From NCBI GenBank assembly GCA_039090855.1, contig CM076995.1:117118770-117182769 (forward strand): a DNA stretch of 64,000 bases, read 5' to 3'. The position numbers and the translations under genes are program-made. This DNA is from Macrothele yani (Eukaryota > Arthropoda > Arachnida > Araneae > Macrothelidae). Of this stretch, positions 54,061 through 64,000 are shown piece after piece (within the stretch, counting starts at the first letter, position 1; the number at the start of each line of letters is the position of its first letter). Under the pieces are notes generated by a model. The model ran no database searches, was not told the DNA's origin, and worked only from the letters and a program-made list of their open reading frames with translations.

Positions 54061-54404
54061 CAGTTTTATTATTATTACATTAATCACATACCTTATTTGT
54101 CAGTAAATATTTTTTTCAAAATAAAACAAAAATGTTTTAATTTTCGTATAAGTAAATTCAAATGCTGTTTGTAATCAAAACATAAGAATTTCAAGCTTGA
54201 AGACAGCTTTCAGTGAACTTTCTGTACTTAAATATCAAATACACTGGAAATAGTATAAGTTATGTAGGTAATCTCTCACTGAGTGGCAGCCCCAATTTCA
54301 GTTGGGCATGGGCCCCAACAAGGTCATGATCAGACCGTACCCCAAATCTCCGAGCCCATTTCGGGCTTGAAATAAAAGTATTTTAAGAAGCAAACACTAC
54401 TTAC
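54061..54404. other. Intron sequence downstream of the Wnt exon
   Basis: Starts with donor GTAAGT on the minus strand at 54404. No coding similarity. Confidence 0.6.
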
Positions 54405-54697
54405 TCTACGGCCTGCTTCGTTGTTGTGTAAGTTCATGAGCTTTCTTCCTTGTTCCATGGACCCACGTGGGTAGTTGTTTTCTCTCTCCCGCACATCAAC
54501 AAAACCTTCTGTAAAGCGGTACCCGTACTCGATGTTGTCTCCGCATCCACCCCAGATCCAGTCCCTGTGAAGATTCTTGGGTCGCATGGCTCGGCTGCAC
54601 CCGCAGTTGGATAACTGCCCGTCCCGGCAGGCCCGCGATATCGTATTCACTACACCAGCGGCTGCTATGGCATGCGTGAAGGCTGCCTCACGGCTTC
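54405..54697 (-). CDS. Wnt5: Wnt5-like exon (internal, 97 codons)
   Basis: Wnt proteins are secreted, lipid-modified ligands acting through Frizzled and related receptors. The exon reads [20 protein letters not shown], then [44 protein letters not shown] and [12 protein letters not shown]. The Cys residues in RACRDG, NCGCS and WGGCGDN are at the family's conserved places. YGYRF-x-FVD-RERE followed by [12 protein letters not shown] favours Wnt5 over other subfamilies. The acceptor is TTTCTGAAACCACAG/GA (phase 1) and the donor CGTAGA/GTAAGT (phase 0), which bound the exon exactly. This is the only host coding exon found. The preceding and following exons are not visible. No stops or frameshifts. 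Confidence 0.88.
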
Positions 54698-57190
54698 CTG
54701 TGGTTTCAGAAAATAACAAAAGAAAAACAAAATTAGGTTAATTTCAGTTCACTTTCTTATATATTCAATGTGTTGACAAAGTTTGCCAAAATTTCTCACC
54801 TCCCCCGACAACAACAAAATGGTATTCGTGGGCTCTAAACAAATGTATTTTTAGGGAACACGAAAATTTTGACTCAACAACGACTGGATTTAATTTCAAA
54901 TATGCAATTGCGAAACGAGATGTATGTTTAAATTCCCCACCCCACCAAGAACACATAAATATACATAATTTACGTTAATGTTATTGTTTCTGAATATATG
55001 ATGTGTTACTGTCTCTTAGTAGATTTTAAAATTCAAGGCGGACGTAGGTTCAACACAGGCGGACTCTCAGCAAAAGTCGTGATGAAGCTTCGTCACAATT
55101 TCAAGAACAGCATGCACATTTTCATCGAATGTGTCTTTAACAAGTTGCAGCATTATCCTCTGTCGCATGTAGACTAAAGAGTTTACGCTTTTTAAATTGC
55201 TGTAAACTTAGGGTGATTATTTACTTGTCTCTACCAGTCAATATTCGTAGTGAACTTAGAAGAACATATATTCAACTTCTTGTATATTTAACTGCTAATG
55301 AAAAGAATCAGTAGGACGCCCATAACCTTTCTTTCGCCGACAGTGGGATTAGAATTCACATTTCCTAACTCCAGAACGGCTGTTCTACCAAATGAACTAC
55401 GTCGGCAGGCTTTTCGCTGCTTCATTTTTTATTTGATTCATACTTCATACACTTACTTAACAATTATTCTTCCACTCACTGTACGGTTAAAGTCGACATC
55501 AACACAATCCACTTCCAGAACATAATATCGCTGGGTTCAAAACAGATATCAATCTGAAAACAATGGCATTTTTTGGTGGACCGCATATCTCAAAAGGTTT
55601 CATGTCAACATTTAACAATCTACTCGTAATCTCTCGACACTTGTACAACTCCACTAACTCCACCTTCGTACACAAATATCGTCTCTTCACTTCTACATTC
55701 AATGTTGTCATTTTACCTTTTCTGATTCACTATCAGCGTGGCCAAATTGAAAAAGCTGTTCTGGGAAGTAATGTACGGTTCAGCTAGAAAATGTTTAACC
55801 AAGAAGTCTCTAAATTTACATTAAAAAAAAAACAAAAAACAACAACAGCAGAAAATCAAAGGAAGGTTAAAGACAGATATATGTCACAAGACGTCGAATT
55901 CGTTGAAGCTGGAATAAAAGAGTAATGATGTGGATATAATGTACTCTCCGTGATTTATTTTAATGAAGTTAACATTTTTGCTTGCCAGTTACTGTTTGTG
56001 TCATTAAAATTTATAAATGCAAGAAGGATTATGAGAAACAGTTCTGAAGAATTCCAGCTTAATGTAAAACTTACTTGTGGAGAGGGGGGGGGGGCAATTA
56101 GTCTTAAATACTCATTAAATGAATGTAACGAGCTATCCGTTTTGTTCTTCGCGAATTTTGAGAAAGCTTGTGACTTAGTTAGAACTTTACTATTTGGATG
56201 CAATCTGAAATGAAAGCACTGAAAAAACGTAACCAGAAAAAAAAAAAAAAAAAAAAACGAAGCACTGAAGAAATCTAGCTGTATCCCTAACATGCATTGC
56301 AGTGGTGAAAGCGGGCGAGAACGGTGGTTAACGGTGTTCCCTTAAGAAACTGGTAAGGCGAATAGCGTTCTCCTAAACAGTGGTGAACTAAAGTACATAA
56401 TATTTGAAGAAAAAAAAATATGCTGCAGAACTCTACCGAGGAAATTTTGTCTCGCAATTTATACATATGAATTCTATTCGTAATTTGTGTAAGATTTTAC
56501 ATTTGAAAATTTTGTCTCTGATTTTGCAGTTTTCAGAGCTTTCGATTCCAGACAAAAAAATTTGTCGCTCGGACTGCCAGAGGTGTTGCTCGCATTCGAC
56601 TGTTCTACTTTCGTATCATTTAGTACAATCTCCGGCAGAGCGGAATGTTGAACTGGTAACAACGTGGCAGGGTTGATTTAAAACAAAGTTAACACAGTCT
56701 ACTCACCTTGGCTTTAGAATACCAAACTCAAATTCATTGGAAGTAACAGTTCGGTACATAGCAGCTCACGAAGACCGCACTGGCTTCAGAAAGAGACGGC
56801 ACTCTTTAATTGTTTAAAGTGGTGTCTAACAGTACAGCGGTTTCTTTGAAAAAGTGAACGCTCTCTAAATTTAAATTGCCGGGGTGTGTACTTTTTGTTC
56901 TTTTGATGCAGCATAGCGTCGACGAACTGAATATGCTCATTTATTACGATACTTAATATGTACTATTAGGTAGGAAAACAAATAGTGAATTCCAAATGTT
57001 TTTTTTATTTTTCAGCTGCGCAATTAAGAAAAACGAAACTCCTTAAGCGGACGCGCAACCTGCTTTTTGTGATACAGACATTTTTAGTTGATTTATAAAT
57101 TTACTCGAGTTTAGTTTTCATTCATTGTAATATGTTTTTCATTTGTGCACACAAAAGAACACAGACGCATAAAACGTACAAGCACGCGCA

Positions 57191-57221
<31 letters not shown>

Positions 57222-58390
57222 GTGTGAGAGAGAGGATCCGTCCAGACTTGAAACACTAAACATTGCGTTCCCCCAAAACAAACCGTCTACTTTCATCATA
57301 GGTCGTTAGCCACCAACAGTCAATCAGAAATTCTCCATACTCTGAAAAATTAAACGATACAATATCTTCTGTGCTATTTGTATCAGTTTTAGAAAAATAT
57401 TTCAGGGATCTAGGATCTACAAAAAGTAACAATTAACGAAATAGCATTAACTCATTTGCATTTACAGATGATACTGTGAATACGAAAGATCTGGGTCAAA
57501 AGCTAAATGAACGTGACTGAATGGCGGGCCACATTGGGCTGACAATAAATTAGGAAAATAAAGAAATAGTAGGTGCGACGTATATCTTAAAATTACCTTC
57601 CTTTTTGAGTTTCATTTCTTTTGCAAATTATGTTACCTATGAGGTTTTTTTTTATTATTCTGAACGGCACAATAGAACCTCCTCCTTAGAACATTTTTTT
57701 TTTGGCAACAGTCAGACTAAATATTAAGTTGTTCGGGAAGAAAGTGAACACTTTCAACTCACGACAATTCCTGTAATAGCAATGCTATGATTCCAATACT
57801 TGAGGGTAATTTTCCTTTCATTATCAATGATACGTTCCCAAACCGTGTGCAGTTCTCTGTTACGGGGATTTTGAAGATTTTAAAGCTATTTTAGTATTTT
57901 GCTTATAAGTTTTTTTTTTATTTTGCTGAAAACGTTTTATTGGCCTACGCTGCGATCATTATTAGTATCGTCATCAGCAAAGCGGTCGGGACGGTTAAAT
58001 TGTTTTATTGCATCAGAGGTGTCAGGCGCTTTTACCCTTCGAGCTAGAAAGGACACGGAAGGATTTTGGAGAGAGAGAGAGAGAGAGAGAGAGTAGTTAC
58101 ATTGAAGATGAATAGGAAACAAGTAATACCAAACAGCGAACACACACATCTGAGAAATAAAACAGGCAGCAAGAGGATAGAAATGTTGAGATATAATTTC
58201 CATCTAAAATCAATCCGGGACAATCTGCACGTATATAACGTGTAAGTTGATAAAGAATTCGAGACGACTTTCTCAACTATTCATTTGCTACGTATTTTCC
58301 GTAATGAGTTGCAACAAGGGAGACCCGAATCTTGTTTATATTCTCAACTATTCATTTGTTACGTATTTTCGGTATGGTAATAAGTTGATT
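54698..58390. other. Probable Wnt intron or flank; no further exon seen
   Basis: Contains an A run (56236-56258), a G run (56083-56092), a GT/GC repeat (57187-57227) and a GA repeat (58069-58093). No ORF with recognisable similarity. Confidence 0.5.
55336..55409 (-). repeat. tRNA pseudogene or SINE head
   Basis: The minus strand starts GCCGACGTAGTTCATTTGGT and ends CCCACTGTCGGCGA. The acceptor ends CCGAC and GTCGG pair, and GTTCATTTGGTAGAAC resembles a D arm. The B box (GAATTCTAATCC) is decayed. Confidence 0.5.
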
Positions 58391-58401
58391 TCTACTAAGC
58401 A

Positions 58402-58581
58402 TATAACGAAGTAAATTTCTCCGTCATTTTTGGTCTACGCCGGGATTCGAACCCGAGGCCGCTTATTCCGGAACAAGTCGCTCTACCAGTTGAGCTACGC
58501 GGACGTTTTATTCTGATTCCTATCTGCCTTTATGTCGTGTGCGTCCTTCTGGCAGGTACGTCACATCTCCTGGTACGTTAC
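58402..58581 (-). mobile_element. TRIM-like element, rearranged near-solo copy C
   Basis: One complete LTR (58402-58565, with tRNA-like A and B boxes). On the minus strand it is preceded by AGGAGA (end of the polypurine tract) and GTAACGTACC, which resembles the LTR start GTGACGTACC. So it looks like the first 10 bp of a 5' LTR fused to the last 6 bp of the polypurine tract and the 3' LTR. AAGCA at 58397-58401 and 58582-58586 is the target duplication. The flanks join to match the repeat at 42954-43010. Confidence 0.72.
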
Positions 58582-58877
58582 AAGCAATCGACAAAACTAG
58601 TCAATATTTGCCCTGCTCAACCAACGTTATCGGACTCCGTAGCAACCTCGTACGTAACTAGAGAACACCATAAAAAGTGTGCCAGTAGTGGAAGATGTCT
58701 GTGATTTAAAGATCCGAATCCTATTTGTTGTTGTAGCGAGTACCAGAAATAATCCTCTTCAAGTGGCCAAACCAGTTGAAATCACTGGGATTCATATCCC
58801 ATCAATGCGGTGGGTGAAAGCAACTCCACCCAACCGTACTGCCACTTATTTGAAATAATGAAAGGCCTCCTCTAGAG
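58582..58877. other. Repeat remnant, then no recognised feature
   Basis: 58582-58660 continues the repeat seen at 42965-43040 (GCAATCGACAAAAC, CCCTGCTCAACCAACGTTA). Beyond that nothing is supported. Confidence 0.6.
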
Positions 58878-59321
58878 CAGGGGTTTTCAATCCGTGTGTC
58901 GGAGCCCTTTCTAATGGCCCGCTAGACGTCCGCAAAGAAAATTCTGAAATGGAAAGAAATACATTTTCGAAATGGGAAAATGAATATCCTTGTGCCTTGG
59001 ATACATAGACTTTGAATTCCCAAATATGCTGTGAGCTATACTGCGATAAATTATTTTAACTGAAATTTATAAAGCGCACGAAAAAATGTAGACATATCAG
59101 GTACCTACTTAGGACTTCTTTGTAACAAAGATATCATGTTAACTGCATAGTTTATTTTTCCGAAAGTTAAGTTTTGGGATTCAAAACCTCTTTGAAATAA
59201 TCGATATTTATAATAAACACATGCATTTTTACACCTTTTTTTTTTCTTTTTCATATGGACCACGAGCCCTGTGGCATTTTGTCACGTGATAGGCGAATTA
59301 GAAAAGGTTGAAGACACCTAG
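58878..59321. mobile_element. hAT-like MITE
   Basis: The left end CAGGGGTTTTCAATCC and the right end on the minus strand CTAGGTGTCTTCAACC are similar in style to hAT termini. Flanks CTCTAGAG (58870-58877) and CTGTAGAT (59322-59329) match at 6 of 8 positions. 444 bp, no ORF. Confidence 0.5.
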
Positions 59322-59640
59322 CTGTAGATAAACAAAACTGCTCTACTGAACTGAGCTATATCTTGTTTGTAAAGGGAATGTAACGCAGAGAGACGTGCCA
59401 TTTTTTGTAGGAATTACTCTCACAGATTATATTTAAACCTGACGTTATACGGTTACAAATGGAAACGCGTTTTCTCTTCTACAATAAATATAAACAAGGT
59501 AGCCCTCGACACCCAAATATATTAACAAGTACTTTGAACTTCCTCATCTAAGTTGTAGCAACGAATCAGCCAGAAGCTGGTTTTGTGAAGCTGAAAACTC
59601 TGTTTGTGTAAATATTTCTCAGAAAAAAAAGATCCACGTA

Positions 59641-59678
59641 TTTTAGTCGGTATTGATTTCGATCAATACCGACTAAAA
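59641..59678. repeat. Perfect 17-bp hairpin with TTCG loop
   Basis: TTTTAGTCGGTATTGAT, loop TTCG, then the exact complement. No promoter or terminator context is evident. Confidence 0.9.
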
Positions 59679-59759
59679 CTCGATCTTTAAAGAAACAAAA
59701 CGTCCCATTTCAGGCCCTTATTATCTTACAGCCAGGCTTGTCGGTTTCAGCTATAATTA

Positions 59760-60706
59760 CGTAGGTCATTTCAAAGTTTTGCACACTGCGCAGGCGCTGC
59801 CCGTAGGATCGCTCCAATCGTTGCACCAGTTGTGAGTCAGACTTCAGTATACAAAACTGTGTCTACGCTTGCTGGCTAATTCGTCCCGAAAAATTCTGCC
59901 TAGAAATGGAGGAAGAAAGTGAGTCAGGTCAGATCTCGCGTAGCGACAAGCGATCCTACATTAAAATTGGAACTTTGCGAAGAAAATTCCCTACCAAAAT
60001 TCATAAAGCTTTGTGTGAAGTTTGTGGGGTCAGTGTAGTGGATCGTAGTACGGTGTCACGGTGGGCTTCTTGTTTCCGCCAAGGTCGGGCGAAGACTACA
60101 AAATAAGCTGCCGGCCATCAGATGCAACGGACGACATTTCTGTGATTATCGTCAACAGCATTTTGGAAGAAGATCGACGGAAAACATGTGAAGAGATTGC
60201 ATATGAAGCAAACATGTCTACCGCTTCGGTTTTCAGAATCCTTACTGAAAAATTACAGAAGAGAAAATTGTGGATGCCAAATGGGTTCCTCATAATCTGA
60301 GTGAAGAGCAGCAAGCAGTTCGCAAAGGGATCGCAGAAGAACTGCTTCAGTGGTACGAGACAGAAGGCGAGCAGTTTTTGGACAGAATTGTTGCTATAGA
60401 TGAAACCTGGATACGAGATTTTGAACCAGAACTGAAATCTCAGTCCGCTCAGTGGAAACATTTAGTATCACCTCGGCAGAAACTGAAGAAGCCACTCTGC
60501 GGGAAACGATTCAAGATGTTTCTAATGAGGTGACCCGAGTAATCCGACGCCTCAACAATCGAAGTGTCCTGACTGGAATACAAGACCTGGGCGCTGTCAT
60601 ACAGAAACATGGAGACTACTTCGAAGGCCTGTAAAGATATGTCGTGAAATAAATTGATTTTTTACGAGATAATCCACAGTGTGCAAAACTTTTGAAATTA
60701 CCCTCG
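59760..60706 (+). mobile_element. mariner element with internal deletion
   Basis: Inverted ends share TTTTGCACACTG: CGTAGGTCATTTCAAAG at the left and, inverted, CGAGGGTAATTTCAAAAG at the right. Both are flanked by TA (59758-59759 and 60707-60708). At 947 bp it is about 350 bp shorter than a full mariner. Confidence 0.9.
59906..60634 (+). pseudogene. mariner transposase, catalytic core deleted
   Basis: From ATG 59906: MEEESESGQISRSDKRSYIK, RRKFPTKIHKALCEVCGVSV, VDRSTVSRWASCFRQGR (helix-turn-helix). After a frameshift near 60100: EDRRKTCEEIAYEANMSTAS and VFRILTEKLQKRKLW, then EEQQAVRKGIAEELLQWYE and DRIVAIDETWIRDFEPELKS with the first Asp (about 60400). At about 60500 the protein jumps to a C-terminal part (EVTRVIRRLNNRSVLTGIQD, ending at 60634), so the second and third Asp are deleted. 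Confidence 0.88.
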
Positions 60707-60708
60707 TA

Positions 60709-61925
60709 ACGAATGCATCTGGTGGGGAACGGTTCTTTCGTTTGACTCAGTGAGCTTCGCCATCTGCTTGTTTAACAAGCCAGTATTCGTTTTGTGAGAC
60801 GAAATTTTTTTCATTAATCCAGGAGCAAAATGTTTAAACCTTCCAGTACAGGGCCGGGTCAAGTCAATGCAGATTTCTATCTTAAATCAGCTTCAGACGT
60901 TTCTTGCCTATATCAATACTTTCAGTGAAGATACTATGAGCTTGCATTTTTTAATTTTGTTTCACAAACTACAAGTAGATAAATAACTATCCTTATATTT
61001 TAAATAATTTCAACAATAAAGGAGAATATTACGAATTCTTCAACTTTCGACATAGAGATAAGGCATTGAGTTGCTAAAATGAAAAATAACTCAGAGAACA
61101 GAGGTATCACATTTCCTGTTTCACGGAAATTACTTTTTTACGTCAAGGTTTACTCTAACAAAATAATCCTTGGATTATGTTACGTAAAATGGATGAGTTA
61201 AATAAAATTATACGTCGCGCTTTTCCCTGCAGAAACAATGATTGCGTGCATTTTTTTAATTTTATTTATTTATTTATTTATTTTCACAAAGACAGGACAA
61301 GGATGGGCTAGAGCAAAATATCCATCCATGCGCACACTCTGAGACAGCTATGCGATAAATGTGCTTCTGGACGTACGTTATTATGACCCCTTCGCTTTCA
61401 GGAGAGTCGTTAAAATCACGGGAACTGATATGGTAAGATGAGCCAGATAAAAGATTCACCTGAGTGGAGTTAGTTCACAAATAAGACTCGAATCAGTAAT
61501 CTCAAGCAAATAAGAGCTGAAAAAAATATAAATAAAGTAATCAAGTCAGTGACAGAATCGCATGCGTCGACTACGGGCATGCACGGTTGCTTAAGCCTGC
61601 CCCCCCCCTCCGAAACCAGGGCATGATTTCTGCAGGGACAACCGACATTATCTTTTCGTAACAATTTGTATGTTGTAATTAGAACTTATGGAATAAGATG
61701 TTTCTATCAGTTAACATGTCACAGATTACTAAATATCAAAATTGATATATTACACACACACACACTGACTCTCTCTCTCTCGAAATGTTTTAATGGGCTT
61801 TGAATATATTATTTTCACATAAAGAAGTTCTGTAGTATAACACTTATAATTTTGCGATGAATTCAATCCAACAAACGCTTTCCAGATCTATTGCGAAATG
61901 AAACAGTTATTAAAAATATGTAAAA
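60709..61925. other. No recognised feature
   Basis: AT-rich. A TTTA run near 61262, a C run at 61601-61609 and a CA/CT repeat at 61752-61780. No gene. Confidence 0.5.
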
Positions 61926-61927
61926 CA

Positions 61928-62166
61928 AGAACTCGTCCCGGGGGCACAGTGGTATGAGACTCTGGCAACCGATTGTTCCTTCGAGATGGGTCTGGGTCCT
62001 GTTTCCGGGTGAAGCATGGATATGATGTTCGTCTTATGGCTCTCTGGGTCTCTAATTCCCTAGAATCAGTGGCCTCAAATTAGGGTCGAGTGCTTACTTA
62101 TGAATTCCAGTGAGTTGCTCTGATGATCATTAAATCATCAAACAAAATAAAATAAAATAAAATAAA
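61928..62166 (+). mobile_element. tRNA-derived SINE (family 1), diverged
   Basis: GGGGGCACAGTGGTATGAGA (A-box region) is followed by a damaged B-box region, the body (CAAATTAGGGTCGAGTGCTT) and an AAAAT repeat tail (62140-62165). Confidence 0.75.
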
Positions 62167-62639
62167 AGTAAACCTTTTGCTCGTAATATATTCAGATTTA
62201 CTCACAAGCATGAGGATTGAATGAAAAAATAGGCACTAGTTAAAAAATGTTGAAGAGTTTACTACTGGATAACAATTAATAATACCCCATTTGTCTTTAT
62301 TTTCTTATTTATCTTAAAGAAAATGAGTGCATAAATTCAATTGTTTTTTTTTTCTCCAGCATGCCCTGAGATTTACATAACTCTGAAGTCGTCCCGGGAT
62401 CCGACTTACTATCGTTTTTTAAGATTATGTGCTTGGCTAATCTCCAGAGAAACAAACACGTCAATCCATTATTCTTTAAACTCCAGGCAGTGGCGTAAAT
62501 ATACCGATGCAGCGCGATCATTGGAACCCTTGGTAGAAAGAAAGAGACCGTCAAGAACAGGCGCGGACTAGGCCGCTGGGACACCAGAAACATTTCCGGT
62601 GGGGCTCCTATTCTGGGCCGGTACGTCTATACAAATTCA

Positions 62640-62685
62640 TTATATATATATATATATATATATTGTATATGAATATATGTATATA
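62640..62685. repeat. TA microsatellite at RTE insertion
   Basis: A TA repeat precedes the 5' end of the second RTE copy, as at the first copy. Confidence 0.85.
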
Positions 62686-64000
62686 TGGGATGTAAGGTCA
62701 ATTGATGCGCAATATACTACAGCCTCTCCTAGACAAATGTTAACCCCGCCTTCTCGTGGTGCATCCTGTTCCCACTAAAGGGGCTCTGACGACCGTCAAA
62801 TAGCGATATAACTATACCATCGAGATTAGAGGAAATGCTATCCCACACTCACCAACACGCTTGGCCAGCGCGGTGAGTTATGGCCAAACCCTCCAAAATG
62901 ACTCCACAACTTAAATCTTGGCCCTCAGTCTCCGGCAGCTCGAATGTACCTGGCCAAGTCAGCGGCCAGTGTGACATGAAGGCAGAGGGTGCTAAGAATC
63001 CCCGGAGGACCAGACTAGGCTGCCATCTGATGCTGACCTTGGCTACGTACAATGGACGCTCCCTATCTTCAGATTCAAGGCTCCTTGAATTGGAAGAAGA
63101 ACTACAAAGAATCAAGTGGGACATCGTCTAGCTAAGTGAGGTAAGGATAAAAGGAGAAGATCTCATTGAACTGAAAAGTGGACATCTCTTCTATTATCGT
63201 GGGACAGATACTGGCAGAACTAGTGGTGTTGGATTTATAATAAACAAGAAACTGAAGGATAAAGTTGCAGAAGTTGCAAGTTCCTCTGACAGAGGTGCAC
63301 GACTCGTTATCCAACTCTCGAAAATACCAGGCTCAGATTATTCAAGCTTATGCACCCACTACAAGTCATCCTGAAGAAAAAATTGAAGAATTTTATGAGG
63401 AAATTCGTGATCTAAATAATAAAGGTAAGCAGCACTTGAAGATAATTATGGGAGATTTCAATGCAAAAATAGGGCAACGGCAACAGAATGGAACTTCAGT
63501 AGGTAAATTCGGTCACGGCAATAGAAACCAGCGTGGAAATACGCTCGTAAAGTTTGCAGAGGCAGAAGGGTTTTTCATCATCAACTCCTTTTTCAAGAAA
63601 AAGCCACACAGGAAATGGACATGGATACATCCAAATGGAAAGACAAGTGAAATTGATTTTACAATGTGTAACAACAAATTCGTCATAGAAGACTGCAGTG
63701 TGCTAAACAAGTTCAACACAGGTAGTGACCATAGAATGGTGAGATGTAAGATGCACCTCAACACTAAACTCGAACGTGGCAAGCTCAAAAGACAAACAAA
63801 ATGCATTGACATAACCAACCTTAAAAACACCATAATACCTTCAAGTTGGAACTGAAGAACAGATTCTCTGGTTTAGAAGGCCTAACATCGGAAGAAGTGG
63901 ATATTTCTGAAATTAACAGAAAAGTAACCAAAGCCCTTATGGAAACAGCAACAAAATTAGCTGGGTCTAAGAACAAGTTGCATTTGAACAAATTATCAGG
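62686..64000 (+). mobile_element. Second RTE-clade LINE copy, cut by window end
   Basis: Starts GGGATGTAAGGTCAATTGAT, the same 5' end as the copy at 43286-46513, with a matching 5' UTR (CCTTCTCGTGGTGCATCCTG). The coding region runs to the end of the window and beyond. Confidence 0.92.
62880..64000 (+). pseudogene. RTE endonuclease-RT, 5' part, with stops
   Basis: Closely similar to residues 1 to about 370 of the intact copy. It begins at ATG 62880 (MAKPSKMTPQ), seven residues upstream of the start used in the other copy. A stop replaces Gly in KWDIV-LSEVR at 63129-63131, a frameshift lies near 63325 (KYQAQIIQAYAPTTS) and another near 63835. The endonuclease motifs MGDFNAKIG and GSDHRMVRC remain. 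It cannot encode a working protein as read. Confidence 0.9.

Noticed and set aside
54698..54719. Extra N-terminal residues MLFSETT in the open frame before the Wnt exon
   Set aside because: They lie upstream of a good acceptor (CCACAG), so they are intron read-through, although they happen to resemble residues found before this exon in Wnt proteins.
57111..57299. ORF with repeated Thr-His
   Set aside because: Translation of a GT/CA microsatellite.

Overview
This is an AT-rich, repeat-dominated piece of an animal nuclear genome, most likely arthropod. The one host gene I can support is a single internal exon of a Wnt gene, best match Wnt5, on the minus strand at 54405-54697, with good splice sites at both ends. 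The next (downstream) Wnt exon should lie at lower coordinates. I see none in the 54 kb there, so the window probably covers a very large intron or a repeat-rich flank. Nothing bacterial, no operon and no CRISPR array is present. I cannot name the species.

Almost everything else recognisable is mobile DNA. 0-5.5 kb: two broken Tc1-like transposases, an LTR-type miniature element (TRIM), a short ITm element with 92-bp inverted ends, and a nearly intact Tc1. 6-11.5 kb: a composite element with 13-bp inverted ends and a nested Tc1, plus two arrays of a ~146-bp tandem repeat separated by a TTAA-flanked long-TIR MITE that carries a SINE. 12.7-21 kb: three more Tc1 copies, one split by two opposed SINEs and one split by a complete TRIM, then a chimera of Tc1 and RTE fragments and a hairpin element with a hammerhead-like core. 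21.7-22.9 kb: a tandem array whose units each carry a CTCF-like motif. 24-28.4 kb: a pogo-like candidate with SINEs, and a 1.1-kb element with 304-bp inverted ends. 28.6-36.5 kb: mariner and Tc1 remnants, a LINE ORF1 remnant and an unidentified GC-rich ORF region. 37-50 kb: minisatellite, foldbacks and a full-length RTE LINE with an open 986-residue ORF. 50.4-60.7 kb: a hAT, an RT fragment, the Wnt exon, a rearranged TRIM, a hAT MITE and a deleted mariner. 62.6-64 kb: the 5' half of a second RTE copy.

The strongest candidate for something unusual is the TRIM family (2121-2654, 18844-19413, rearranged copy 58402-58581). It has direct terminal repeats of about 162 bp, a primer-binding site TGGCGCCCGAAC one base after the 5' repeat, a polypurine tract directly before the 3' repeat and 4-bp target duplications. 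Each terminal repeat contains a complete tRNA-like cloverleaf with pol III A and B boxes, resembling plant Cassandra TRIMs (5S RNA in the LTR) but with a tRNA. The second candidate is the array of seven co-oriented CTCF-like motifs spaced about 150-210 bp apart.
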